A stretch of DNA of 64,000 bases from Cymbidium sinense (lineage: Eukaryota > Streptophyta > Magnoliopsida > Asparagales > Orchidaceae), in contig CM038214.1 of NCBI GenBank assembly GCA_021442155.1, forward strand, positions 23,089,808 to 23,153,807, written 5' to 3'. Below are positions 47,301-61,465 of the stretch, piece by piece; the stretch's first letter is position 1; every line of letters begins with the position of its first letter. The notes beneath the pieces were generated by a model that did not search any database, was not told the DNA's origin, and saw only the letters and a program-made list of their open reading frames with translations. A program made the translations under genes and the position numbers.

Positions 47301-50300
47301 TTGATGATAGGATGGCACTTAGGAAGATTGGGTGAGGTCACCTTCTGTTCTCAAGTAAACCTATCAAACTTCATCAACTATGGGTGGTACTAGTTTTAGG
47401 TTCTTTCAGAGGGGTTATCTTCCCAAGTCATGGTTTCTTTCCCATCTTCTTCATCTAAAATGATATTTGCAGTTACTACCCAAAAAAATCTTCCTTGGGC
47501 TTTGTCAGAAACCCATCATTCTCATTACAATTGATTAGCGGTGGACCATCATAGGTGCATGTGATAGGAACTATCTTATGGGCCTACCTAGGTGGTTAGG
47601 ATTTGAATGCTTCTACTCTGTTGGTCTTATTTTTCCCCAAATACATAGATGTTCAATTAGAGCATAGGAGCACTAATGCCACTACAAAAAGTGCATCCTT
47701 AATGCCAATGCTTTTCCCTTAATCAATGGAAGTAGGCAAGCAAGAAGAGAAGGAGAGAACAACTGTGAGTTAGACTATACCACAAGCCATATCATAGGAA
47801 GCTAACAAAAAGGAGTCGAGGTCTACTACTTTCTATATGCTAGCACCAAAGGAAAGAAGGCAAGGAGCAACTGTGAATGAGCAAGTTCTCGGGACTGCAC
47901 CTATCAAGCAATCAATCCTCGACATTCAAACTCCTCCTAAATCAGCACTAAGATAGACAATAGCAATTGGAAGAGAAAAAGAGTTGAGGAAGGGAAATGA
48001 TTCATTCGCTAGGAAGTTATCTTATCTATTCATTATCTCTCATTCCAGGGTTAGATGCATATTTCACTCAATGGTTGTTCCTTGGTCTAGCTCGTGGATC
48101 TCTTGTCCGGAAAGATCAGTTCTAAAAGATCGAGTAAGCTTGCAACCCGGTCAGTGTTCCTTTTTCTCTTTTTCAAGTTTAAGAAAAAGTATCCTGCATT
48201 ATAGCCTTAGATTGACCCCCTACGAAGAGGAGACAGGCTCAAGTGGCCTAATGGCTCATCTTATTCTATGATAATCCAAGTAGCAACTCTAACAATCTGC
48301 TCATAACTAGTCTATTTCTGAGCCATTCATTCTCTCCCCTTTACGTTCATGTTCATATGGAAGGAATAGGAAACCCAAAACTTGGTCTCATTTCTAGCCA
48401 AGGTCGAGTTTCTTCCTTCTTGTTATTTTGAATCTATATGTTTTGAAAGAAAATAAAATTCTTCAGTCTATGTCTACTAGAGGTCAATGTTGTACTAGGA
48501 CTCATAAAACCCACTTTCTCTCATAAGTTGAAAATCAGCAAAGACCCCTCCCCTTCTCTTCTCGGGTGGGAGTTATCACACTTGCCTGTGCTTGAGTTGA
48601 AAGGTATGGAATTAAGTAAGCCCTGTGCTAGTTTTGTGGCCCAAGAGGTGCAAGCAAGGAAGAAAGGGAATGCAAGATTGCATAAAGAACTAATAACTAA
48701 CCCTAGAGCTATCTATAGAACATAGAGGGCTGGTTGTCTTTCTAGATAGTTCTCGACTTCTTTCTTGGAAAGGTATGAGAGGGAAAAATATGAAAAAGGA
48801 TGTATTAGCAGTTATACGTCTTATTAAATCACTAGTTTTTCTTTCAATAAAGACCATTCATATTCACTGGGATACTCTCCAAGAAAGCTAGTTACATAAA
48901 AAAGGTAAAAAAGAAAAGTTTAGGAAGGGGCGAACTCTATGAAATCGAGCAAAACGCTTGAAGTCATAGCTTTTTATTTTTAGAAGACTAATCTTTTTTG
49001 TGCGAGAGGGGGGTTGGTTCGGGGATAAAAGAAAGATAGTTTATACAAAAAGAATTTTTTGAATTACTTAAGTAATAAGAGAGGGTGCACAACAAAGAAT
49101 GGTTGATTCTTTGTTCTTATAATTTTCTAATTTTGTTTACTTTTACTGGTCAGGAAAGAATAGATCTTTATCTTTCACGGATGATAAGAAGATAGATTTT
49201 TTTTCATATTAGTAGTCCTTAGCACATTTAGGCATAGTTACTTCTTACAATAAGAAATTCTTTCACACTCATTATAAAGGAAACCTTAGGGAGAGAAGAA
49301 AAGAGTCAAGGGGCATAGCTTATTCTATAAGCAGAAGCTAGTTGACTATCATAGTTGTATTTAAGTAATGATCAAAATGCATTTCTTCCTTATATTAGAG
49401 GAGTTAGACCCTGAGACTGGTATCAAAATTGGACTTCTTAGAAATTTACTATCGATTAGAATTATAGGAGGTTTTCCATCTATTCATATTCTCAAATCAC
49501 TTTCCTAGAGGAAAGAAAGAGGGTTCCTTGTCAGCATGAAGAAAGGAGCAATGAAGCAGTTCCTACATCTGTTCTTAGAAGATAGGGAGTTATTTCACAC
49601 TCCTCAAAGTAAGCAATGATACTAGTTCAATGAAAGTGACATATCATGGATGAGGTATAACAGAAGGAGAAGGTCCATCTTTGCACGAGTTAGGTATAAG
49701 CCCACTTCATGAAATAGAAGGAGTGAGTTGATGACAAAAGAGTGGGTTGACTTCATAGCTAACATCAGAAACTCCATGGCTAATAGTTGACACTACTTCT
49801 TGACTTCAGACTTCATTGATGAGTCCGACATGAGATAGAGAACAAGGCCTGCTTCCTTAGCTTAGTTTTAAGACTCTGGCTTTTAGTCATCCATTTCCAG
49901 GTGAGTGTGCATAGAGATGACTTATGTTAATAGGCAACTGCCATTCTATTTTATATGCAATCTCACTCCAGTAGCTCTTGTAGTTGACGAGATAGCTATA
50001 AGAGAAGAGCAAGAGGATCAAGTCTTTGTCTTTACCTTTATCAAGCTGAGGCCCAAGTCCAATTCGAAGAAGCGGCTTTCTCTCTTTCTCTACAATATTG
50101 GACTCTTTTTTCTTTGACACAGCCTTTAGAGGGGCATGACAGCAGATAGGGACTACTTGCATGGATGAGTTATCACATTATTCACCCAAATCCCTATTCC
50201 ATGAAAAATAAATAGCTAGAGAAGAGGAAGAATCCACCCACTAATATTACTCATCCTAGTTTCTCTCCTTGTGGGTGAAGTAGGGAACTAAACAAGCAAT

Positions 50301-51440
50301 TAAGTAAGCTAGGTCAGGGTCATTTCTTACTTATAGAGTCAGGGAAAGGGCAATCCTAAGCCCATGGGAGTTTGATCTTCATTAGATGAGAAGACTGTAG
50401 AAGCAAGGTGTAGCTCAATTGATTCTTTCAACCTGTATCTTAAACTATGACATTGATTGAGAAGGATGATCCATTGACTATCAGATCAAGAGATGAGCCT
50501 ATTAGGTAGAAGTATTATACATATAATGAAGGAATGCAACTGGAGTGCAGAGATAGTGGTGGAGGAAAGAGATTGGAAAAAATTATCTTTTTTATGGATA
50601 CCTATAACTATTTCTTCAGCTTCAGCAAGAGATCACATTCAACTTGGTTCACCTCTTTGGCATCATTACTGACGATAGAGAATGGAATCTACTAGTTCAA
50701 TGAACATGATGTATTGTTGAATTGATTCTTGATCACTCGATCCTCTCCTTAAAAAAAATAGGATAGTTATTTCATTCCTCTTGCTTTGCTCGAGCTGATA
50801 TATACCTCCTCTCACTTTGCTCGAGCCTATAAAAATCTATCCTTTCAATCTCATTACTCGAGGGATAAGAGAAATTGGTTTATCAAATAGATCATATTGA
50901 AATAGAGAAAAGAAAAATGTAAAATAAGTTTATTTTAGAAGTCCTCTGGAATTGGTTGGATTGATATAAGGTAATACTAAATAGAAGGACGAGATTCGAA
51001 TGTTGGATGCATGGTGGAAAGAAAACATTACCTTCACATACTTAAGCTATAAACACATGCAAATCCTATACGTATTCATAATTATTATCACTCCAAATAT
51101 TATTATCAATTTATAGCTAGAACTTAGGACCAATGGCTAACTGACCAAGGCAGCTTCATCTTAAAGAGATGAAGCCCTACTGAGAAGCTCACAACTTTCC
51201 TTCTTGTGGATGGCTTTATGAAAGCTCACAGACACAAGAAAGCTCAGTTTTGACTAATCTTGTTAATCCAATGCAAGTCTTTTGGTGAAGCACTGATCCA
51301 ACAAAGAAAGAAGGCAAGGAGGAAAGCTATGCCCCTGGTTCAGAACCTAAAAGGTGCATTCTTTAACTTGTTGAACTCTTTCTTTATACTTGACCTCTTT
51401 TGTCTAGGTAAAAAACTTGATGATGGAAAAAAAGAGTGTG
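47301..51440. other. Unassigned spacer, mitochondrial-like in style
   Basis: No gene recognised. The longest frame, 95 codons at 47984-48271, and the two opposed frames near 49887-50162 have no motif I can name. Long runs of AAGAAAG and CTTTCTT words resemble plant mitochondrial spacer. The start, to about 47550, may be further N-terminal pol or protease linker of the RT relic. A TTTGCTCGAGC motif pair lies at 50785-50826. Confidence 0.3.
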
Positions 51441-51452
51441 CCCCCCCCCCCC
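51441..51452. repeat. Poly-C tract, 12 bases
   Basis: Twelve consecutive C, rare in this AT-rich window and prone to length error in sequencing. Confidence 0.95.
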
Positions 51453-54400
51453 TCTCTTAATTGAAGCATCTGCTTATATTTTCAAAGAAGGGAAGACAAG
51501 GCGGTCTAACTGCTGAACTAGTTAGTGTAGCTTGATTTGGCATTTAGCTTCTTCATGATGTTTTGTTCACTCAAATACTGATAGTAGCACCATCCTTTCC
51601 CTACTGGAAAGACATGTAGGAAAAATTAGATTCTAACAGGTTATCTAGTTCCCTTTCTCAAGGGCTACTCAATGCATCCCTCCCTCTTTCTCTTTCCATC
51701 TGGTTGGTTAATTGGAGTGATTATCCATGGGCTTTTTTCTTGATTTGAAAGTTTAGATAAGTTGACTGGCATATTGATTCAACTTTTGATTCTGTGTGGA
51801 ACCTAAAAACCAGTGAAGCAAATGATTTCCCATTAGTAGATAGAAGTCGACCAAAAAATAAAAAATAGTACATATATGAGTTCCCACTAGTAAAGAAAGA
51901 CTGTACGAAAGCAGGCAAAGCTCAGATTGGACCATTAAGTCGGCTGAACCAGGATGGGGAAGGAGAGCTAGTGTTTTAGTGTGCTAAGCGTTAAGCGATG
52001 AGCTTGGGTCCATTTGTTCTCATTTGTGGCTAGATTGAAAGCAAGTTAGCGAGTTTTGTTAGTTCATCTTTATTTTCGGATCAGATCTAGTAACCGAGAA
52101 TACCCATAATTGATTGTGAGGGCCTAAAAATGCAAATGATTCATGAAGTCTACTTGATCTACACCTGGAACATATATAGAGATTGAAACCCTTTTCTTCT
52201 TTCAAAATCAAACTATTGCCTTTTCTTTTTGAAAATGAAACGCCTCTCTCCTTTTTTGAGCTCTGAGACTATAAAATACAGGTTGCATAAGGTAGGAGAG
52301 TGGGAAGGGAAAATGACATAGCTGCCCCGACATTCTTTTTCAATTACCTTCAAGTCACGATGGCTAATCAAGTGTGACCGTTATCATCGCTAGTAAGGGG
52401 CACATTGTGTTGCACGCATTTGGAAGAGGAAGAAGATTGACATGCTATATCTATATATCTTCTTTGATTCTTCTACTTTGATAAAACTTTAGCTCTTGCT
52501 TAAAGATGGTGCAAAAATGGATCCAATACTAAGACACTAGAGAGAGAACTCTAGCCTTCTGTATCTTAGATATGCTCTTTCTCTCAAAAGCAAAGCACCC
52601 AAAGCTAGAAGCAAGAGAGAGAGGTTGGATGATGACACAGGCAAAGAGAGAGAAAAGTAGCATATGCAAAGTTTTGAGTCTAATGGTTAATTTTGAGGGA
52701 TCAATTTTGAAGCAAGTGAAATAACTAGTTGCATACATATATATAATGCACTTTCTCTTCAAAGTCAAAGGGAGGGTGATCTTCAAGTTTTGAGATTGAT
52801 TCTAACATCGAACAGGTTACTTGCTTAAATAATATTGCAAGCTACCCTTTGGCTTCTTGATGCATAATACACACTTTTTTGCACTATAGATCTAGGAGGA
52901 TTCAAACATCAATATCCCATAGAAGTGTAGTTTCTTTTCGATCGTAAGATACAATACAAGACTTTCTCTTTGCAATTAGTTTCATACCCAATGACATAAG
53001 TTCTCAATAGAAGTTGATGCTATTCTTAGGCAAAGCGGTGGATAGCAACAATCACATGGAAAAAGAAAGATTTTTGGTAGTAATAAGGAAGGTCTCTCTC
53101 ACTGAAACCTTCCAGGGATGATGATCCTCTCTTCTTTTAGTTTGATTCCCGGTTGCAAATGCTTTTCAAAGTGTGTAGTTGGTACACTTACTTCCATGTC
53201 TATTGAGTCACGAAATGATAACAACAATGGGGTGAATTGAAGTGTTTGACTTAGGTGCTAAATAATAGTGTGGAGAAATTGAACTTCCAGCATTAATTGA
53301 TTATGCATCTATCCAACCTAGCTCAGATACAAGTTTGTTCCTCTTGGTTATTAACCAAACTAGGGAAACCTGCATCTATAAGGTTAGCTAAAGATGTGGC
53401 TTCATGGAAATCATCTATGGAATGTAGAGGAGGGTTTCCACCAAGCATTGATTTGCATAATGGAGATAGTGAAATAACACTTGATCATCCAAAATGTTTG
53501 TGATAGAACATGTAGCTACTTCCATAGTCAACATGCATACACAAAGGATAACACAACCTCATGCCATTTTCTTCCATGTTGAAGGTACATTAGAATCTTT
53601 GGAGGGTGAGCTAAGTTGGTGACTTCCACATTACCAAAAAAAAGAAAGAAGCGGGGCTGCAAGATGAAACAAGTGGAAAGTATAAAAGATAGATGTCAAC
53701 AAGGAAGAATGTGCTCTAGCTATCTTGAAATTCTCTTCCATAGTTAAACTGGACTTGCTTTTAGTTGGGTCCTACTACAAATAAGCGTAAGTTGTTCATG
53801 AATAGGACTCATGTTGAACAAGGGTTGGTGACATGAGATCATCCACGTGCAGTGGAATACTAGTACATAAACCACTACTTGTCCTCTTTGGTATATGTTT
53901 AGGTGGTGTGCTTTTGGGAAGGTCCAGCTCTATCTCTTATAAGAAAGATTGAAGATAAAATTATTCTAACAAAGTCCACTTCGGTGAGAAAGTATGTTCA
54001 GATAGCGATGAGAACTTTCATCACTACAAAGATCAGATTAGCATTCTTTTTTGTTTTATTAAAAGATATATAGCTAGAGCCTTATCTTTCATAGGTTTTC
54101 TTGAAAATAACTAGTCTATTAGTTACCAGTCATAATACCATCTCCAATTAGCCTCTCCTCCTTTGCAAGAGACTCAAGATCTTTATTTGCTTTTATTGAG
54201 TGAAGTTAAGCTAGAATAGATTCCAATGCATATTGCTCCATGCCAAGGTGAACTAAAATAAGGTTTCTTCTAAAAACATGAACTTGAATGAGAAGAGAAA
54301 TTTTGTATAGCATAGAAAGTAAGAATGAAAAAAATTCTTTTTTTAGACTCAAGGTATTCTAAAGGAAAGATGCAAAGTACTTTATTAGATTAGAGTATGG

Positions 54401-57400
54401 CAGCTTAAAGTCTCATAGCAAGCTTCCCTCTCCTTTTAGTCGAGTACTTTGTTCCTCTCACTTTGCTCAAGCCTCTCTCCTCTCCTTTTAAATGTGTATA
54501 CAATCTATCTAAGTTGACCTCATACGGTATGTAAGAAAGTATAAAACTCACATCTCTTACTCATTTCATTATGCTTTATGCTCACTTCTTTGCATTCTTC
54601 TCATTAACATAACTCTAGTTTCCTTCTTATTCATGGGACACAAAGGGTCATAAAGGCTCTCATACTTTCAATTTTTGGTCCTTATAGATCAGTATATTCT
54701 TCCATTCGAATGCTTTTTTCATTCACCCTAATTTTGTTTTATCTAGCTTTATAATATGAAATAAAGGGTCCGATCGAAGATTTAGTTTTTCTTATCCCAT
54801 CAGAGATGTGGTGATGCAACTTCGATCTTGGGATTGACCTCATAATGATCTTCTATGACATAAGATAAGATGATGAATTGGCGATGAATTTTTTTTTTAT
54901 TCGGTTCATTGCTCAAGTCGCTAGTGGCATTCCAAGGCTTTTGGCATATTGCCAACAACTACTAAAAATGAAAGGAAAAAAAGCAAAGAATATTAGCCCT
55001 AACACCAAATTTGGATGAGAAATTGGAATATTAATTTGAAACTTCCAATTTGCTTGCTATGCAACATCAATAAAAAAAAACCTAGCATAAGCTAGCATAT
55101 GGAGGACCTATAGCATCGTCAAGCAAGGAAGTCAATCATGGAGGTCGTTCTTCTTTCTTCTTCTAAGAAAGATTGAAAGTCTATCAAAGCCTCACTACAA
55201 AGAAGATGGATTAGTCGTTGATTCAACCCCTACGCTCACTTTACACTTTAGCAAGCATATAAAGTAACCTGGACTTCATTTGAATGAAAAAATAGATTGA
55301 TTCTTTGTACCAGCTGCTAAGATTCACGAGTCACTTAAGCACAATTAGACTGCTTTTCAGTGGACTAGGAGGAAATGAGAGAAAAATTTGAGATAAAGGA
55401 AACTTTACTTGAAAATCTAAGATGTTCATGATCCCAAACCCAGTGGAGCACGATTACTGCTTCAACCTTTTTTGGATGTTTGTCAAAAATTATAATGGAT
55501 GGTGCATTAGACTATCAAGGCCTTCTTGAAAAAGAATCTATAAATTCTTTTTTCTTTTTATGACTGGGAAGTCTTTCTTTTCCAAATCCCAAGACTTTCT
55601 TTTATAAAGGCGCTCCTCCTCAGTCAAGCCCTCCATTGATTATTGGAAGGGCAAGAATGAATAGATTTAATTCGTTGAATGAGAAGGCATAAAGAATGAG
55701 TAGACTATCCTTCTATATTCGAGGAAGACATCAGTTCTACAACACATCTTGGGGTAAATTTTCTAAGTTGAAGTTTGAATTTCATTAAGAAATTCCAGGT
55801 TAGGACATCAAAAATTCTTCAGTCTTTATGTAATTTAGGTAAAGTAAAGGATTCATCCTTTTGGTAGCTTCCGCCCATTCTTCTTCTAGAAAAGAAAGGT
55901 TCTAAAATGTCTTATTCTTTTTTACCAACATCTAGTTCTTAGGGCTTTGAACAAGAAAGCTATCTGAATGAAACCAGATAACCAACTAGTGTCAAAGTTT
56001 GGTGAAACAAATAGACAAAGATCTGTGTATCCATATCAATATGAAGAGAATTGTTCTTGTGTTACCCCATCATTTTTGCATTGGGTAATAAAACAGATAG
56101 AAATGCTACTCTTTCTCAATGCCTAGTATATCTCACCTCAAAAGCTCGTAGTGAGAATGATATGATTTGGATTGGATAGAGAGCTCATCACTCTCTGACG
56201 TATCTGAACTATTGAAGTTTTAGTGCGAAAGTGCTCAGCTGATGAAATGGATATTTTTCCATATGGAATAGGCAAGAAATTATATAGTCTACTCAACCTC
56301 AACCATTGGCACAATTCTACGGAACACTTAGTTTAGTTTGGTAAGTTGGTCAGTGGAAAGATAATGATTTGGTTTATGACCAAGCACCATTCCTTCAGGT
56401 GTGTGAAAGCTCATATCAGCTCCTGACCCATGGCCCAAACATAATTAGATAGCAACACCACCCCAATAAGGGGGTCGGGCTTCAAAATGATAGATGTTTA
56501 TCTAATGGCATTAGAAAAGCTATGATCGAACCACTAGAAGGTTCAAATCAGCTCATTATGCACCAACATAGGAGGTGCAGCTCATCAACCTTTGAGTAGT
56601 CATCTCCTTAAGCAAGAGACAATGAACTATGTATATCTCGTAATAACAAACTGAGGTGAAATCTCACATATCAAAAGGGTGGTATAGTGATAGAGTTCAC
56701 GTGAGATAACCTCTTGTTAGCTTTCAAATGAAATTATGCACCAAAGTGTGCTAGTAAGTTAGAGTTAGCAACAATGATGTGTAGCTGGCTATATTTTCAT
56801 GATATCAAACTCAAAAATCAAGGTGGTCCAACTCTACATTATGTACAATGATGTACGAGTCAGAGTCACAAGCTTTGTGAAGGACACCTAAACCGCACTC
56901 TTTGGTGCTTAGAATCTAGGGAAAAGATAGATCTATAGACAACTTGATTTCTAATCACAGTTGTCAAAATTTCAGGCGTATCTGAGTTGGATCCCAATCC
57001 ATATTTGATGAACAAAAGTTCAACCTTATAGCTACCCATTTTCCAGATGAACTCCAGAGATCATAGATGGATGGGCACATTGAATTAGCATACCATTAAT
57101 CACTTCTCCTTATCTTACCCCTACGATCATGGTCATGATTCTTTTGATCTGTGTTCACATGTGGGTTGAAGTTCATTCAACTAGTTCTATTACATCAATG
57201 GAAACCCTTGTTGAACTTCTCTGACTACATCAAGAATGGAAAAAGATAAACGAAGATGGTCTTTGCTCACTTTTTTTCTTTTTGTTTGAAACATCCTCCA
57301 AATTTTTACTTCTCTGTACTCATCCTAAGATGGACATAAAAGCTCACTATAGCTAGACTAAGATCTAGAGTGGAATTGGGGGAACCTCAGGTTGATGAGT

Positions 57401-57831
57401 CAGAATTGCATTTTCAGACCTAGGCCCTCCGGGACACCTAATCCTCTTTCAAAAAATGAAGAGCAGCATCCTCATTGATTACAAAAGCTAAAAAAAGAAG
57501 GGTATGAAGTTCCAATATTTTTGATTTTGGTGGAGGCGATGGGTTCCATTGATTTCATTCTGGCAAACTAAGATAGAGGGATTCCAATATGAATTGAAAG
57601 ACAAGTTACACAATCTAATCTACTGAAGTTCCTGGGTGACATGGAGGGCATAGGTGAAGTACAAGTGCCTTGGCCTTGAATAAAGACTCGAATCAAATGA
57701 GAGTTATTTTTCTATTCTAATTCTAATCATGAAAGTTGATCATCACAACTGCCTTGACAATCTCAGCTACATGCCCACAACATGTCCTCAAACATCTATG
57801 TAGTCCTCTCCTTTCAGTCGAGTATATCAAG

Positions 57832-57834
<3 letters not shown>
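51453..57834. other. Unassigned sequence
   Basis: No gene recognised. The minus-strand 85-codon frame at 52529-52786 has a hydrophobic segment near residues 40-60, but it overlaps a simple GAGAGA-rich region and has no known relative. The plus-strand 68-codon frame at 53297-53503 is the least biased in composition but also unrecognised. From 56.1 to 57.3 kb the sequence lacks the purine-run style of the rest and may be nuclear repeat DNA of unknown type. Confidence 0.3.

Positions 57835-57867
<33 letters not shown>
57835..57867. repeat. CT microsatellite
   Basis: About sixteen CT dinucleotides in a row, sitting between two copies of the dispersed motif CTCGAGxAC/TCGAGTA (57818 and 57903). 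Confidence 0.95.
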
Positions 57868-57870
<3 letters not shown>

Positions 57871-60800
57871 GATTGATTCAATATAAGCTATCCTCTTACT
57901 TTTCTCGAGCACTTCTTTATTTACATATGACATATTCTAAACTGAAATCAAGAAAGAAAAATAAGACTTTGAATTATAATCTTAAATAGTAGATGATCTA
58001 CCAAGAAAATGATTGGAAGGACTAAGCCCGAAAGCACGGGATGAGACATTTTCTTTTTAGGCTTTAGTTCATACCGGCTAAAGGTTAGGAGCCCATCCCA
58101 AGATGTATTGGATTCGGTCTTCTCAACTCCACCAAACAAGGAAAGAACTTAGAGTATCCCAAGATAGAGATAAATAGTTAGACTAGTCAAAAAGATATTC
58201 TCTTGCATATATGCCTAAGATCTTTTTCTTACCTCAGTTGCACACCAATGAGATAAAGGATTCTAAAAGCTACTAGAAGACATAACCCCTAACTAAGAAA
58301 ATAAGGCAAATGTATCTTTCTCCAAACTAATAGCTGCACCAGTTACCAAGGACCACATAAGTAAATACTTAATAGCTTCCGACCTACTTTTTTTTGACTT
58401 ACTAGCTCAATTGCACTAAACACTTTATGTTAGCTAGAATTTCACTTAGGAAGAAAGGTAGTTCAAACAAAAAAGATTCAACAAGAGGAATCAGAGCTGA
58501 CCATAGGTAATGGCATTTCATCTTCTTACTGATTTGTATGCTTTTCTATCATATGAGTAGTCATTAGTCTTTCTCACATCTCTCTTGCATGTCCTCTCTA
58601 GCCCTGGACCTTGAAATGAAAAAAAGAATTGGATCTAGGAGCAATGTGTGGAACAATATTTCCAGTATGACTTGGTGCTTCCTAGCTTACTGTACTAAAT
58701 GTATTGATGTTGTCAAAGCAACATTGTAAGTCACTATACTAGCCACACCTATCAAGGTTGTACCCATTAGATGACAGCCTTCCTTAGGAGCCATTCTCTA
58801 ACCAACTTACTTGGTTATCTGACAAGACTAGGTATCCACCCCTTGCCTGAGAGGATATATATGTTCACAAAGTGGTTTGCTTATAATCAAGGGCAGAAAG
58901 ACTAATCCCCTTCTCGTAGACCAATCCACATTAGACAAGGGTGTTCCTCGCTTTTGCCACAAATGGCACCTATGGGTAGGTTTTGGGGCATGCTACCAAT
59001 CCCATGTTTACATCTTGAGAATCCAGTGGCTTCACATCTAGCGCCTCATCCTCAAAGGACTGAGATTCCAACTTTTGTCTTTGGATACCCATCTAAGTTA
59101 TATTATGCTTTTCATTATACTTTCTTTATTCATTTTTTATTTCTTTAATAAGAATAAGAGGTCTCAAAAGAAAGTTCATCTAGTCATACCAAAGAAAGGA
59201 AGTTGGTACTTCCACACTAGGGATGGAGTTCATTGGGTAGCCTTTCTGCCACTATCATCAGTAGGACATCAGTCTTTATTAGGCCGCTACCAACTATTTC
59301 ATCTAAGGCTATTGAAAGGATTTCAAAAAAGACAATGGTGTCCTAGTTCATATGAACCCACATCATTGAACGGTTCAGTATTTTATAGCATCATGGCAAC
59401 CCTTATCTAAGTAGCCCCCTCTGCTAGTTCAAATACAATATCTTGCTAAACCTTTCTTCAAGATAAGCCACCAAAAAGAAGCGTTCAATAAAGCTTGCAA
59501 AATCCTCTGAAAATAAGAAAGATTGGCATGGAGCTCAGTATAAGAATGACAAGGAGCATAGACTAAGCTTTAAAATTTATACAAAGTGCTTGTATATGAT
59601 TGAGGGCTCATACAAGCATTCATGAATAAGTTGAACATATAAAAAGAAAGATTCTAGGACAATACCACGACAAGGGTATTGGTCTTATCTTATTGACTTA
59701 GTAAAGTTTGGGTTTTGACTAAGCCCCATCGTGAAACCAGTATGCTTTTGAATTACTCAATGGCATATAGAATAGAAAAGCTTATGTCTTATCTGTCTCA
59801 TGATACAGAAGCCAAGATATTCAACGAAGGGCATAAGGGGTCATCTTCCTCTTTCTCCATAGTCTCTAGCATTGAATGATTGTTTCCCTCGACTGAAAAA
59901 CTCCCTTAATCAATCTCTGCGTATGCTAAAGCACCTCATGGTCCCTATGCCTGATCTCTTCTTGGCCTAATTTAGGGTAGGCACCTTTTCTCAATTCAAA
60001 GAAGTAGTCAATCTTGACTCTGCATCTTGCTTTTTCAATGGAAGCTAGATTTCCACCTTCAAGGTTGAAGGTCAGGTTAGAAGGTGATTTGGTTATGAAA
60101 ATAGGCATTGAAAAGAAATCCACCCAAGAAAGCAGTCATCAAGCCAGATGCGGATGAAATTCTAATTGTCACATTTACACTATTTGATTAGACAACTTCT
60201 AATGCCAATAGAATTCATGAAAATTGAAAGAAGAGCTAGTGAATCTTAGAATGTTGCCAGTATTAAAGCCAAGGAAAGGTGGATTCCCTATAGAAGTTTA
60301 TTTTTTCTTCAATCGATTCAACTTGAGCTAAAGTTAGTTTTTTTCCCTACTATCTATCTTGAAACAAATAAATGTAGCATCTCTAAAGAGTCAAAAGAAT
60401 TAGTCTTTACCCTAGAGCTAAAATGAAATAGCTGGGCTTCTTCCTTTCATAGAGGTAATGTTGATTCTTCTCCTTCTTATTTGAATATGGCAAAGGCTTT
60501 ACCTATTCACTATTATAACCACAGTAAGTATAGAAATGAATTCTTATCAAATAAAACTCCTTCGCATCCTTCTCATCATCTCTCATCTCTCTCACATTTG
60601 ATCTCTTCTACCAAGGCGAAGATTTCAACCTCTTCTCAAAAAATCATAACCCTATGTTCTAAGATCCATCTTTTCTTTTCTGTTGTTGAAAGAAATGCTT
60701 ATCCTTTTGAAGCTCGTACATCGCTACCTTGACTAATCAAATTCATTGATTGCATCTGCTAAAGATGCTTTACCTAAAAAGAAATGACTTTCAAGTGGGG

Positions 60801-61240
60801 AGTGAATGAAAGTCGATATGATATAGAAATCCTAAGTTCAAAAGCCACATTTATCAATCCTTCACCGTAATCACCCAATTGAAGAGGGCCAAGGATTTGA
60901 AAGAGATGAATGTGAACGAGAGCACAAATTGCTAGAGACCAATACATACAGATGTACGATGGAGAAGCTAGTTTAATTCCAAGAGTTCTTCTTCAATTTT
61001 TCAACCCCCCACTCATACTGATACTGATTGTGCTTTCCATGTTTGCTTTTTATATTATGTATTCCATGTGTAAGATTTTATATTGACTTTATTAGTCTAA
61101 TTAGTTTCATTGACTGCATTTCTATGCTCTCAAAAAGTATGTTTTCCAGATACATTAACATATTTCTTTGTGGACCTACCAAGCAAGAGGTAGGGCCTCT
61201 CTTACTTTCCAGATAACGATAAGATCACCAATAAAAGCTA
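57868..61240. other. Unassigned sequence
   Basis: No gene recognised. The 111-codon plus-strand frame at 59075-59410, with a hydrophobic start, overlaps another frame at 58954-59148 and matches no family I know. The frames at 60481-60732 (83 codons, Ser- and His-rich) and 61028-61216 (hydrophobic) are equally unassigned. AAGAAAG and CTTTCTT runs persist. Confidence 0.3.
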
Positions 61241-61465
61241 CAATGAATGAGTTGGGATAAAAAGAATGAGAGAGATTTTCTATGTTCTTAGAACCATAGC
61301 AAGTTATAATGAGTCATGAACAAGAATCTCTCTTACTTTTTAAAGATTAGTCAATAAAAGAGATAGCACAGGCCTATGAATGAGTTTAGTGGATAAAGAA
61401 AAAAAAAGAGGAATGGGAGATTTTCTATGTTCTTAGGCAAAACCATAGCAAGTTACAATGAGCTG
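61215..61465. repeat. Local tandem duplication, ~145 bp
   Basis: GAGATTTTCTATGTTCTTAG followed by AACCATAGCAAGTTAxAATGAG occurs at 61271-61312 and again at 61415-61462, with CAATAAAAG and AATGAGTT blocks before each. The second copy has a short extra run of A. Confidence 0.85.

Noticed and set aside
49418..49435. TGGTATCAAAATTGG as a primer binding site
   Set aside because: Only the first eight bases match and no LTR or gag sequence is next to it.
52529..52786. 85-codon frame with a hydrophobic segment as a small secreted protein
   Set aside because: The hydrophobic segment is far from the first Met, and the frame overlaps a GAGA-rich low-complexity stretch.
59075..59410. 111-codon plus-strand frame as a possible gene
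   Set aside because: Overlaps another frame, has no recognisable motif and no related copy in the window; such lengths occur by chance in 64 kb.
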